Shown one piece after another: positions 8,885 to 16,109 of a stretch of DNA of 64,000 nt (within the stretch, counting starts at the first letter, position 1; every line of letters starts with the position of its first letter). The stretch covers positions 310,001-374,000 of the forward strand of contig JAITTY010000022.1 in the NCBI GenBank assembly GCA_031286695.1, in the 5' to 3' direction. The stretch is from Sphingobacterium sp. GTDB lineage: Bacteria > Bacteroidota > Bacteroidia > Sphingobacteriales > Sphingobacteriaceae. The notes beneath the pieces were generated by a model, which was not told the origin of the DNA, searched no databases, and worked only from the letters and a program-made list of their open reading frames with translations. Made by a program: the position numbers and the translations under genes.

Positions 8885-8926
8885 GTCGGACAATTGATAG
8901 GTTCCTGTCGGACAAGCGTCGGACAA
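8885..8926 (+). repeat. Three direct repeats GTCGGACAA
   Basis: Copies lie at 8885-8893, 8907-8915 and 8918-8926. The first and third share the longer CGTCGGACAAT. They sit about 115-155 bp upstream of the DUF6266 gene start, in the position expected of an activator or repressor array. Confidence 0.6.
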
Positions 8927-9040
8927 TCTGTTTTTAGCTGTATTTTTCTGTTAATGAATGTTTTATGTTTGTTCTGTCAAGCAAAAATACCGGTATGAAA
9001 ATCTTGGCGATTTATTTTTTAATCCTTAAAATTTTTAAAA

Positions 9041-9685
9041 ATGGGAACAATTGTAAATGGAGCAAATGGAGGCTTCAGTGGTAAGGCCGGCTCAGTGATC
9101 GGTGCCAGCTGGAAGAGCATCAACTACATCAGAGGACTTGCTAAAAAGAGCAATAAGCCGTATACGGAAGCACAACTGATCGTACAGACGCGATTTAAGA
9201 CGTTAATGCGTTTTCTGCTGCCGATCAATAATTTTCTAAAAATCGGTTTTGGCCAGAAAAAGGCAGATCGTCTTACACCGCTCAACTATGCTTTTCAGCT
9301 AAATCAGGATCTGGCCATTCAGGGTGTCTATCCTGATCTGAGTTTGGACTATAGCAAGATCAGAATTGCGGACGGGATCTATGGTGGTGGCGGAACAGTA
9401 GAAGCTGGTTTTGATGCGGATGAGATCACAGTGGCCTGGTCGACGGGCAATAACGATGTCTACGAAACAAAAGGAGACGATCTCTTTTATGTGATCTGTT
9501 ACCATCCGGCAAAGGATGAATTCATGACTACGCCAACTGTGCCGAAAAGGCAAGATGGGGTGATCACATTTGGAGTGCCTGAGCATCTGTTGGGTGATGC
9601 CGTACATATCTGGTATTTCATGTCAGACCGGACAAAGACCAAAATCAGCAGAAGCAGTTATCTCGGTGAAATAATGCTCGCCTAA
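9041..9685 (+). CDS. DUF6266 family protein
   Basis: A 214-residue protein matching the DUF6266 family of Sphingobacteriaceae. The N-terminal signature is MGTIVNGANGGFSGKAGSVI followed by ASWKSINYIRGL and KKSNKPYTEAQ. The C-terminal two thirds look like beta sandwich, ending in VHIWYFMSDRTKTKISRSSYLG. There is no signal peptide and no membrane segment. The family has no established function; the glycine-rich N-terminus and small-particle-like size do not settle it. It heads a block with a second DUF6266-like gene and lysis-type genes, and a strong terminator follows at once, so this first gene is probably made in excess of the rest. Confidence 0.85.
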   Translation: MGTIVNGANGGFSGKAGSVIGASWKSINYIRGLAKKSNKPYTEAQLIVQTRFKTLMRFLLPINNFLKIGFGQKKADRLTPLNYAFQLNQDLAIQGVYPDLSLDYSKIRIADGIYGGGGTVEAGFDADEITVAWSTGNNDVYETKGDDLFYVICYHPAKDEFMTTPTVPKRQDGVITFGVPEHLLGDAVHIWYFMSDRTKTKISRSSYLGEIMLA

Positions 9686-9696
9686 GCTGCAGAAAA

Positions 9697-9730
9697 TGTA
9701 CCAAGGGCATGCCTGCCCTTGGTACATTTT
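9697..9730 (+). terminator. Strong terminator after the first DUF6266 gene
   Basis: A perfect 13-bp stem (9697-9709 with 9714-9726) with a 4-base loop runs into TTTT. It starts 12 bp after the DUF6266 stop codon. Read-through or a second promoter is needed for the genes downstream. Confidence 0.9.
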
Positions 9731-9770
9731 GATATCAAATAAGGAAACCATTCAATTAATACAATTTCAG

Positions 9771-10313
9771 ATGAAAAAAAGAAAAAGAAATAAGACAATA
9801 GGTATGCTGCTGACGCAGCAAAAGTTTTATCTAGCTAGCCAATATCTTTTGCCATTGGCATCGGTTCTTAAGGAGGGATTTGCGCAGTATGTACGCCGGG
9901 AAAAAGCAAAGCATGTGTCCGCACGCAATCTGGCAATGGCGCATGCGGTCAAATATGCTGTCAAAGGTGAATACCCGGAGCTATACATTGATCCTGCTCT
10001 GATTCTGCTCTCTGATGGTTCCGTAAGGGGGATAAACATAGAGAATATGACGCTGAATAATAATGCTTTGTGGCTGGACTTTGATGGTGGTAAGATCACG
10101 GCCATGAATCACGATGACGAGCTGTTGTTGGTGGTTTATGATCCGATAGCCGGAGTTGCCATCCGTAACGAGACCCTGGTTACGCGCTCGAGTTCAGGCC
10201 TAAGACTCGAACTGCCTGATTATATGAAAAATGTCCGGCTTGATGTCTTTATCTTGGTACGCGATCGGAGTCGAAACCGCTATTCGCGGAGTCAATATGC
10301 GGGCAACATATAA
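9771..10313 (+). CDS. DUF6266-like protein, divergent paralogue
   Basis: A 180-residue protein similar in plan to the gene before it: the lysine-rich N-terminus is followed by LPLASVLKEGFAQYVRREKA (compare FLLPINNFLKIGFGQKKADR upstream), then NLAMAHAVKYAVKGEYPELYID (split from the family pattern N.A...N....GVYPDLSLD), and the C-terminal VFILVRDRSRNRYSRSQYAGNI region mirrors YFMSDRTKTKISRSSYLGEI. The glycine-rich N-terminal signature of the first gene is missing here. The frame runs back to 9696, but that part is inside the terminator, so the ATG at 9771 is preferred. Two diverged paralogues side by side may act as partners. Function unknown. Confidence 0.75.
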   Translation: MKKRKRNKTIGMLLTQQKFYLASQYLLPLASVLKEGFAQYVRREKAKHVSARNLAMAHAVKYAVKGEYPELYIDPALILLSDGSVRGINIENMTLNNNALWLDFDGGKITAMNHDDELLLVVYDPIAGVAIRNETLVTRSSSGLRLELPDYMKNVRLDVFILVRDRSRNRYSRSQYAGNI

Positions 10314-10341
10314 CTATTTTATATCATTAAATTATATCACT

Positions 10342-10728
10342 ATGAACAGTGTAGAAATGAAAGGACCATGGTATGGTCTAACACAAAAACTGTCGATCGA
10401 ACCCAAGTACATGCTCGGTATGGCAAGCATATTATTGGTCATTATTTTCCTATTTGTTGGAAGTATTTTGCAATTTTTCGACCCAGCATCAGCTGCGCTT
10501 GATATGGGGGTACTGTCCCTGTTGTATTTTGGGCTGATGGCCGGACTGGTCTTTATCTGTTGCTGCATCTGGTTGCTGGAATACCTATGGAGACCTTTTA
10601 AATATTATAGACAGGATATTTATTATCATTTTAATCAATTAAGCTCATGGCAACAATCCATTCTTTATTTCTCTGTTTTCTTTCTATTGCTCTTTGCATT
10701 TCTCCTGCTACTGGAAATGCTGTTTTAG
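10342..10728 (+). CDS. Small three-helix membrane protein, holin-like
   Basis: A 128-residue protein with three strongly hydrophobic segments (about 24-45, 54-80 and 104-127). Small size, three helices and position directly before a CHAP hydrolase gene are the features of a class-I-type holin, which would let the hydrolase reach the wall. No family could be recognised, so this is inference from layout. The upstream extension to 10231 overlaps the previous gene and lacks support. The downstream gene starts 82 bp inside this one, a degree of overlap usual in phages and unusual for this window. Confidence 0.6.
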   Translation: MNSVEMKGPWYGLTQKLSIEPKYMLGMASILLVIIFLFVGSILQFFDPASAALDMGVLSLLYFGLMAGLVFICCCIWLLEYLWRPFKYYRQDIYYHFNQLSSWQQSILYFSVFFLLLFAFLLLLEMLF

Positions 10729-11201
10729 AGGTAACGTATAGCAACGCTAGTGTACGAAATACCGATCTGCTAAGACGGCAGATCTATGAAATTGCAGCGA
10801 ATGAAATTGGGGTAAGAGAGAGCGGAGGCGATAATAAAGGTGCAGAGATTTCGAAGTACCTTGCCTATGTAGGCCTAGGTGATGGCTATGAATGGTGTGC
10901 AGCATTTGCTAGCTGGTGTTATGGGCAGGCTGGTCGTTCAAAGCCGCGCAGTGCCTGGAGTCCTGCGCTCTTTCCGAAAGCGCGTCGCTCTATCAAAGCG
11001 CAGTTATTGGAAGGAAATGTACGACAAGCCGATTTGTTCGCGATCTATAGCAGCCAATTGAAACGGATCCATCATGTAGGGCTAGTCAAAGCAGTTCATG
11101 GCCAAATGTTGATCTCGGTAGAAGGAAATAGCCACGACCGGGTAGAATCACGGCGGCGGCCCCTTACAACCATTTATGCTATTGCAAATTGGATCGATTG
11201 A
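10647..11201 (+). CDS. CHAP-type cell-wall amidase/endopeptidase
   Basis: A 184-residue exported hydrolase. Residues 1-25 form a signal peptide (hydrophobic core FLCFLSIALC, Ala at the likely cleavage site). The mature part is a CHAP/NlpC-P60-like papain-fold domain: NEIGVRESGGDNKGAEIS, then the catalytic Cys84 in EWCAAFASWC, His143 in HHVGLV, and EGNS at 159-162 as the third site. Such domains cut amide bonds of peptidoglycan. The start at 10647 lies within the membrane-protein gene but is needed for the signal peptide. With holin-like and spanin-like neighbours it fits the endolysin of a lysis module; a house-keeping wall hydrolase is the alternative. Confidence 0.8.
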   Translation: MATIHSLFLCFLSIALCISPATGNAVLEVTYSNASVRNTDLLRRQIYEIAANEIGVRESGGDNKGAEISKYLAYVGLGDGYEWCAAFASWCYGQAGRSKPRSAWSPALFPKARRSIKAQLLEGNVRQADLFAIYSSQLKRIHHVGLVKAVHGQMLISVEGNSHDRVESRRRPLTTIYAIANWID

Positions 11202-11214
11202 GGAGAGCACGGTC

Positions 11215-11673
11215 ATGAATAAATACACAATTTCAGACTCTGAGAGTCTAGTGTTTTGCCTCTTGGTGATAAGCGTTGCTGTGGTCACCGGCTGTAGCGT
11301 CTTCCGGGGAAAAAAACAGTTGGAAGAGAAATCCAGTAGGACTTATAATCAATATGAGCAGCAGAATTTGCAATTTCATCAGCAGCAGCAGGATAGTTTG
11401 TCTTCCTATTGGTATTTTAGTACGGATAGTCCAATGTGGTTTCACCCGGATAGTGGATTATGGGCCAAGGGCGGGAAAATTTTCGCTCACCAGTCGAACA
11501 TAAAGCGATGGGAAGAGAATTTGCGGCTTCAGCAGACCAATAGAAAGGAGGTAAGTACTTCGGATTCGCTTGTGAAGCGAGAAAATAAGGTGGTGTCAGC
11601 TGAATTTTTTGCGATAGGGGTCGTTATGCTAGCTGTGCTAGGATGTTGGATCTGGTGGCGGTGGAGAAAGTAG
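11215..11673 (+). CDS. Lipoprotein with C-terminal membrane helix, unimolecular-spanin-like
   Basis: A 152-residue protein with a lipoprotein signal (lipobox VVTGC, Cys27), a polar, Gln-rich, probably helical middle (about 33-125) and a C-terminal membrane helix (about 130-149) followed by RWRK. An outer-membrane lipid anchor at one end and an inner-membrane helix at the other is the defining architecture of u-spanins, which fuse the two membranes at the end of phage lysis. An alternative is an inner-membrane-retained lipoprotein of other function. GAGGAGAG stands just before the start, after the hydrolase stop by 13 bp. The ATG at 11176 is earlier in frame but overlaps the hydrolase and adds nothing. 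Confidence 0.6.
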   Translation: MNKYTISDSESLVFCLLVISVAVVTGCSVFRGKKQLEEKSSRTYNQYEQQNLQFHQQQQDSLSSYWYFSTDSPMWFHPDSGLWAKGGKIFAHQSNIKRWEENLRLQQTNRKEVSTSDSLVKRENKVVSAEFFAIGVVMLAVLGCWIWWRWRK

Positions 11674-11680
11674 TTCAAAG

Positions 11681-11710
11681 AAGCCCTGCTTCTTTTTGGG
11701 AGCAGGGCTT
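11681..11710. terminator. Hairpin between convergent genes
   Basis: A perfect 10-bp stem, AAGCCCTGCT with AGCAGGGCTT, closes a 10-base loop. It lies 8 bp after the spanin-like gene and 29 bp beyond the gldM-type gene on the other strand. It has no clear T-tract on either side, yet its position suggests a shared bidirectional terminator. Confidence 0.6.
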
Positions 11711-11738
11711 GTTATGTAGCAGATGTAGTTCTGTTATA

Positions 11739-13274
11739 TTAATTTGCCGTCAAAGCAACTGCATTGAGCTGTCTGGAGGTTCCGTCTGGACCTACGGCAA
11801 CGATATTGTCGAAGATGACGCGTGTGCCTGGTACAATGCCATTGAGGGCTGAAGACATGCTTGAGCTTAACTGGCCTCCAGAAGTCGACAATACGATTGC
11901 ATCCGCACGTGGCTTCGCAATGATCATCGTAAATTTGGTGACCCTAAAAGTTGCATCAAAGTCAAAGTTATCCAGTTTTGCAAAAAGAGCATTCTGCGCT
12001 TTAAGTGCTACGGTAGCCATTGATCCGCCTGTTTTACCAGCAAACTTGGCAATCGGGTCTGGAATACGTTTCACACGGAATTCTGTCGAACTCAAGGTCT
12101 GCGTTTTTCCTGGTGCTACCTCAGCCGATACTGAAATATGTGCTGTTCCCGGAGAACTCACTTTCACATTATACTTACCGCCTCCCGCACTGGAAATACT
12201 ACCGCCACTCATGCTGACACGGATTTTATCGGTCGATGTACCCGGAGCTGATACCGATATAGGGTTGTTAACACCAATATAAAGCACGTTCATCTTGTCT
12301 GGTGAAACGACTGCTGAAGGACGCGCTACTTGATAGGTCTGTACAGGGGTACGATATTCTTTATAGGATCCATCGGTCTGTTTCACCTTGATCACACCAC
12401 TCCAGGTATAGATACCTTCGCGGCTCGTGTTGACTGAATAAACACCTTTTCCATCCACCACCTGAAGCGATGATCCATTCACCGAAATGGCCGGTTCAGA
12501 TTTGGAATCGGACGCTGTCAGAAATACCTCTGCTTTATAAGGTTGACCTTGGACCAAATAAGAAGTTGGTGCAACTGCAACTGCGGCAAATTTGTCCAGG
12601 TTCACCACGGCTTGATCCATTTTACCTAAGATAAGTTTAACCACATCAGATTCTGCGTTTTGTGCGTCGGTCTGTATTTTGGTCAAAATAGTCATTGCTG
12701 CTGTCAAAGGTGTACCACTGCCAAAATTGATTTCTTCCCAAGATTTTTTGCCATTGACAGCTTTCTCTGGATCTTTTGCTTCCAGTGAGAATGATACCAT
12801 CTTTTGTTCTTCCGGCGTGAGTAGAGCCAATAATTTCGTACGTGTCGAATTTATTTTGTCTTTTAAGAGCGTTCCCTTTTTCTCATTGATCATCAGATTT
12901 GGGGAAATGTCCTCGTTTTCACGTTGTGCAAGATCGCCTTTTTCTTCATCGTATCCACCGCCTTGTTTGACGAACTCCTCTTTTAAGGAAGCGATATATT
13001 GATTGAGCTCGCCAATGATAGCCTGCGCTTTTTTGGCCTTGTCATAAATCGGCTTTGCACGTGCGGGTTCTTCCTTTAATTTGGTGTTTTCGAATGCGGT
13101 AAACAGCTGTTGAACGGCTGTGCTGACATTCGATTTGGATGTTTCGAGACTGTTGTTGATATTTTTGAATGCATCCAAGATGGAATCTGGTACATTGAGC
13201 GCCAATAAGGCGAGCAAGACCAGATAGAGGATGCCAATCATCCTTTGCCTTGGAGTTTCTCTTCCTAATGCCAT
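11739..13274 (-). CDS. gldM: GldM, periplasmic shaft of the type 9 secretion/gliding motor
   Basis: A 511-residue protein, normal length for GldM. The N-terminal membrane helix (about 11-33) is preceded by GRETPRQRMIGILYLV; Arg9 and Tyr17 match the conserved positions of Flavobacterium GldM. The periplasmic part begins with a long helical domain (about 35-230) and continues as beta domains (D2-D4), ending in FRVTKFTMIIAKP...GTRVIFDNIVAVGPDG. With GldL it forms the proton-driven motor that powers type 9 secretion and gliding. It is the last gene of a two-gene minus-strand operon; no gldN follows. Confidence 0.95.
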   Translation of the reverse strand: MALGRETPRQRMIGILYLVLLALLALNVPDSILDAFKNINNSLETSKSNVSTAVQQLFTAFENTKLKEEPARAKPIYDKAKKAQAIIGELNQYIASLKEEFVKQGGGYDEEKGDLAQRENEDISPNLMINEKKGTLLKDKINSTRTKLLALLTPEEQKMVSFSLEAKDPEKAVNGKKSWEEINFGSGTPLTAAMTILTKIQTDAQNAESDVVKLILGKMDQAVVNLDKFAAVAVAPTSYLVQGQPYKAEVFLTASDSKSEPAISVNGSSLQVVDGKGVYSVNTSREGIYTWSGVIKVKQTDGSYKEYRTPVQTYQVARPSAVVSPDKMNVLYIGVNNPISVSAPGTSTDKIRVSMSGGSISSAGGGKYNVKVSSPGTAHISVSAEVAPGKTQTLSSTEFRVKRIPDPIAKFAGKTGGSMATVALKAQNALFAKLDNFDFDATFRVTKFTMIIAKPRADAIVLSTSGGQLSSSMSSALNGIVPGTRVIFDNIVAVGPDGTSRQLNAVALTAN

Positions 13275-13304
13275 TGTTTTTGATTTAAGTAATACAAGAA
13301 TTAA

Positions 13305-14117
13305 TTACACACGCGGTTGATTCATCGCGCTCAACATATTGCCATAAATGGCATTCAAGGCATTGAGGTTTTTCGCTAGCTTGCCCACTTCATCTTTGAA
13401 TGCTTTGGAATCATCCAGCGATTCGTTGAAGTTTTGCATGGTAAAACTTAGGTTCTCATAAAACTTGTTCATCGATTGTAAATGTGATGCCGAATCGCGT
13501 AACTCACGTTCATACATCGCATTTAACTGGCTTAGATTGGTTGTCAGACTTTTCACCTGTTCATGGTAGTTGGATGTATCACCTGAGGTGTTCGACATGG
13601 CGACTAGATTTTGCGAAGCTTTTTCAAAAGCGAGACTCAGGTTGTCAAATTTGGAAGTTGCTGTTCTGAGCTTATTCGTAAACTCCTCTGTTGCTAATGA
13701 AACATCGGATAACTTGTTTATGGCAGATACTTTCTCACTGAAATCGCGTAGGCCACGGCCCAGATTTTCAATACTTGCGGGTTCAATATTGGCATCGGCA
13801 AACATTTTGTCTAAAGCAGCTGTGGCCGAAGGTCCTGCGGGTTGGGCAACAGCTGCTTTTCCTCTTTGTGGAAGCTCACCATTAAAATTTTCGTCCAATT
13901 CAGGATACACACGTGTCCAGTCCGGTTCTGGTGCGGGTGGGTTGAAACCCATTAAAAAGAAAAGGAAGGCTTCTACACCTAAACCGATTCCGATCATATA
14001 GTTGGCTGTGGTGCCACCGATATGTAGAATCTTAAATAGTACCCCGATGATTACGATACTCGCTCCCCAGGATATGGCCACATTCAGCCATCTAGAATTG
14101 TCTTTTTTCTTGCTCAT
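13305..14117 (-). CDS. gldL: GldL, cytoplasmic-membrane stator-like ring of the type 9 secretion motor
   Basis: A 270-residue protein with two N-terminal membrane helices (about 11-31 and 39-58) and a long cytoplasmic helical region. The GldL hallmark residues are present: KILHIGG after helix 1 and Glu49 in GLGVEAFLFFLMGFNPP, the membrane glutamate needed for proton-driven rotation. The C-terminal part is coiled-coil with repeated short MxxFxENL-like segments. It is 30 bp upstream of gldM and probably co-transcribed. No gldK precedes it; the 820 bp upstream are noncoding. Confidence 0.95.
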   Translation of the reverse strand: MSKKKDNSRWLNVAISWGASIVIIGVLFKILHIGGTTANYMIGIGLGVEAFLFFLMGFNPPAPEPDWTRVYPELDENFNGELPQRGKAAVAQPAGPSATAALDKMFADANIEPASIENLGRGLRDFSEKVSAINKLSDVSLATEEFTNKLRTATSKFDNLSLAFEKASQNLVAMSNTSGDTSNYHEQVKSLTTNLSQLNAMYERELRDSASHLQSMNKFYENLSFTMQNFNESLDDSKAFKDEVGKLAKNLNALNAIYGNMLSAMNQPRV

Positions 14118-14938
14118 TTTTTTTATCAGTGTTTGGTTTAATTTTCTTGGAAAGTTTGAAATTCCTACGCTTTAAACTTTATTATAAACGGTAAATACCT
14201 TTTTTATAGTATGTTTAAGTAAAGCATGCTATATAAAGCCAGTTATCTGTTTGTAATTGGCTCTTTAGGCTCAAAAAACATACCAAAAGGCTATCATCAG
14301 GAGTAGGATATGTAGATACTGAGAATTTAAGTTAAGAGCATGAAGTTGTTGGATATATTTCTGCTAATCTGCTATAGCTTGATTGAATTTCGCTGTGGAA
14401 AATTTCAAAGAGGTCATTTATTGAGGATTAAATATAAAAATAAAAAAGGTTTTCACTCGGGGAGAATGAAAACCTTCAAATAACCAATTATAAACCTATC
14501 AAGGTGATGTAAATATATGATTTTTTTTGTTTTGTTTTCAATTTTAATCTGTTTTTTATCTGATTTTTTTAATTAAAACTGTTTTTGTTGGTATTTTAAT
14601 TCATTTTTTTTGTTTTTTTTATCTTTTTTTTGTTTATATGTTGTTTATTTTATTTGATTTTATGTTTTTTTTATTATAATTAAGTATTTTATTTGGTCTT
14701 TTGCTGTGATTTATTTGTTTGTATTGTATATGTGTAGTTTTTGTTGCGTTTAATGTGTTGTTTTTTTGTCTTAAATAATTTTTTTTGTTTGTAAATGCTT
14801 ATCTGTGATTAGTATCATGCGCAAAAATATTCTTAGCTATCCTCTTAACTGATTTTTCTCAAAATAAAACAAACGTTAGGCCTTCTTAGCAGTTATACTT
14901 TAATAAGCTATAAGTCGTAAACACAAAGAAAGAACAAT
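14118..14938. other. Long T-rich intergenic region between divergent gldL and mscS-type genes
   Basis: These 821 bp hold no credible ORF. The left part should carry the gldL promoter. A hairpin lies at 14446-14476. From about 14520 to 14780 the plus strand is extremely T-rich, with many runs of five or more T. The last 100 bp should contain the promoter of the mscS-type gene. I see no RNA gene that I can name. Confidence 0.6.
14446..14476 (-). terminator. Hairpin with U-tract on the minus strand
   Basis: A 10-bp stem AAGGTTTTCA (14446-14455) with TGAAAACCTT (14467-14476) closes an 11-base loop. Read on the minus strand the stem is followed by TTTTTTATTTTTATAT, a good intrinsic terminator. 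No minus-strand gene enters it from the right within the window's annotated genes, so it would end an unannotated transcript from the T-rich region, or act as a symmetric structure. Confidence 0.45.
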
Positions 14939-16024
14939 ATGATGAACGAAACATTAATTCAACTTTCACAGAAGTTGCCCGCCTGGCTCTGGAATATTGC
15001 ATTAATCCTCTTTTCATTTTTAATAGGTTTTCTGATCAAACTGATTTTTATACCGCTTTTGCGCAGACAAGCGATTCAGCAGGAATCTTATAGTTTATTT
15101 CGTTCCTTTGTAAGACGTTTTAACAATGTGTTGAGTGTATTTATCCCCTTAATTGTTTTCAATAGTTTACTGCCCTTTACCCAATTTAACGAAAGGACGC
15201 TCCGTGTGGTGAGCAAAACCAATGAACTTTTATTGGTTAGTTTCTTTGCCATCGTCCTGATACAGGGGATCAAGGTTTTTGAAGATTATCTCTATCATCG
15301 TTTTGATATTAACAAGGAGAATAACCTGCGCGAACGAAAGATTAGGACGCAAATCGTCTTTATCCGAAAAGTGGTGGTTACCCTTATCATCGTAATCTCT
15401 TTGGCGATTATTCTATTAAGCTTTGATAGTATGCAAAAGATCGGAGCCGGCTTGCTCACAGGTGTGGGGGTTGGTGGTATTATCATCGGTTTTGCTGCAC
15501 AGAAGTCCTTGGGAAATCTCCTCGCTGGCTTTCAGATTGCTTTTACACAACCTATACGTATGGATGATGTCTTGGTCGTCGAAGGAGAATGGGGCCGCGT
15601 GGAGGAAATTAATCTAACTTACGTAGTGGTCAATATCTGGGACAAACGCCGCTTGGTATTGCCCATCACCTATTTTATTGAAAAACCGTTCCAAAATTGG
15701 ACGCGCACGACTTCTGAGATATTAGGAACCGTATTTATCTATACAGATTTTACGGTACCTGTCCAGCTATTGCGTGAAAAATTGACTTCCCTACTTACTG
15801 GGCATCCGCTTTGGGACGGGAAAGTCAATGTGCTTCAGGTAACAGATTTAAAAGAGCGTACCATGGAGATCCGCTGCCTGATGAGCTGCCGCAATTCGGG
15901 GCAGGCTTTTGACCTGCGCTGTTTTATCCGCGAGGAAATGATAGCGTATATCCATACAAACTTCCCGAATGCATTAGCCCGAACACGGGTGGATTATCAG
16001 GAGGGTTTCCAAAAGGATATATAA
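14939..16024 (+). CDS. MscS-family mechanosensitive ion channel
   Basis: A 361-residue membrane channel. Membrane helices lie at about 15-37, 61-85, 96-115 and 137-160. The pore-lining TM3 is clear: KIGAGLLTGVGVGGIIIGFAA then QKSLGNLLAGFQIAFTQPIR, with the Gly/Ala-rich packing of MscS and the following beta domain (VVEGEWGRVEEINLTYVVV). The C-terminal alpha-beta domain is about 260-350. Such channels release solutes on osmotic downshock. ATG codons at 14939 and 14942 are both possible starts. The next gene follows after 85 bp. Confidence 0.92.
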   Translation: MMNETLIQLSQKLPAWLWNIALILFSFLIGFLIKLIFIPLLRRQAIQQESYSLFRSFVRRFNNVLSVFIPLIVFNSLLPFTQFNERTLRVVSKTNELLLVSFFAIVLIQGIKVFEDYLYHRFDINKENNLRERKIRTQIVFIRKVVVTLIIVISLAIILLSFDSMQKIGAGLLTGVGVGGIIIGFAAQKSLGNLLAGFQIAFTQPIRMDDVLVVEGEWGRVEEINLTYVVVNIWDKRRLVLPITYFIEKPFQNWTRTTSEILGTVFIYTDFTVPVQLLREKLTSLLTGHPLWDGKVNVLQVTDLKERTMEIRCLMSCRNSGQAFDLRCFIREEMIAYIHTNFPNALARTRVDYQEGFQKDI

Positions 16025-16109
16025 TAGCTGAGGAGCGCGTGAAAAATGATGGTCTGTTGAAAATAAACGTAATTTATTTAAGTTTGTCTAAAATTTTAGC
16101 GCGAGCGAT

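Larger units (their letters stand above)
8609..9040. other. Repeat-rich intergenic region before the DUF6266 block
   Basis: This 432-bp gap holds no credible gene. It contains a tandem CCTAGTTGACT repeat leading into a long hairpin (8720-8788) and three copies of GTCGGACAA (8885-8926). The last 60 bp before the ATG at 9041 are AT-rich and are the likely promoter/leader, but no clean TAnnTTTG box was found. Confidence 0.7.

Noticed and set aside
8720..8926. Possible CRISPR array
   Set aside because: The repeats are 9-11 bp, partly adjacent and without regular spacers, and no cas gene is near.
9696..9770. Extended start of the second DUF6266-like gene
   Set aside because: This stretch is the terminator hairpin of the first gene.
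9041..11673. Prophage remnant
   Set aside because: No capsid, portal, terminase, tail or replication gene is seen on either side; the lysis-type genes alone do not make a prophage, though decay to this state cannot be excluded.
11764..12282. 172-codon plus-strand frame opposite gldM
   Set aside because: It lies wholly antisense to a well-supported gldM gene and has no recognisable domain.
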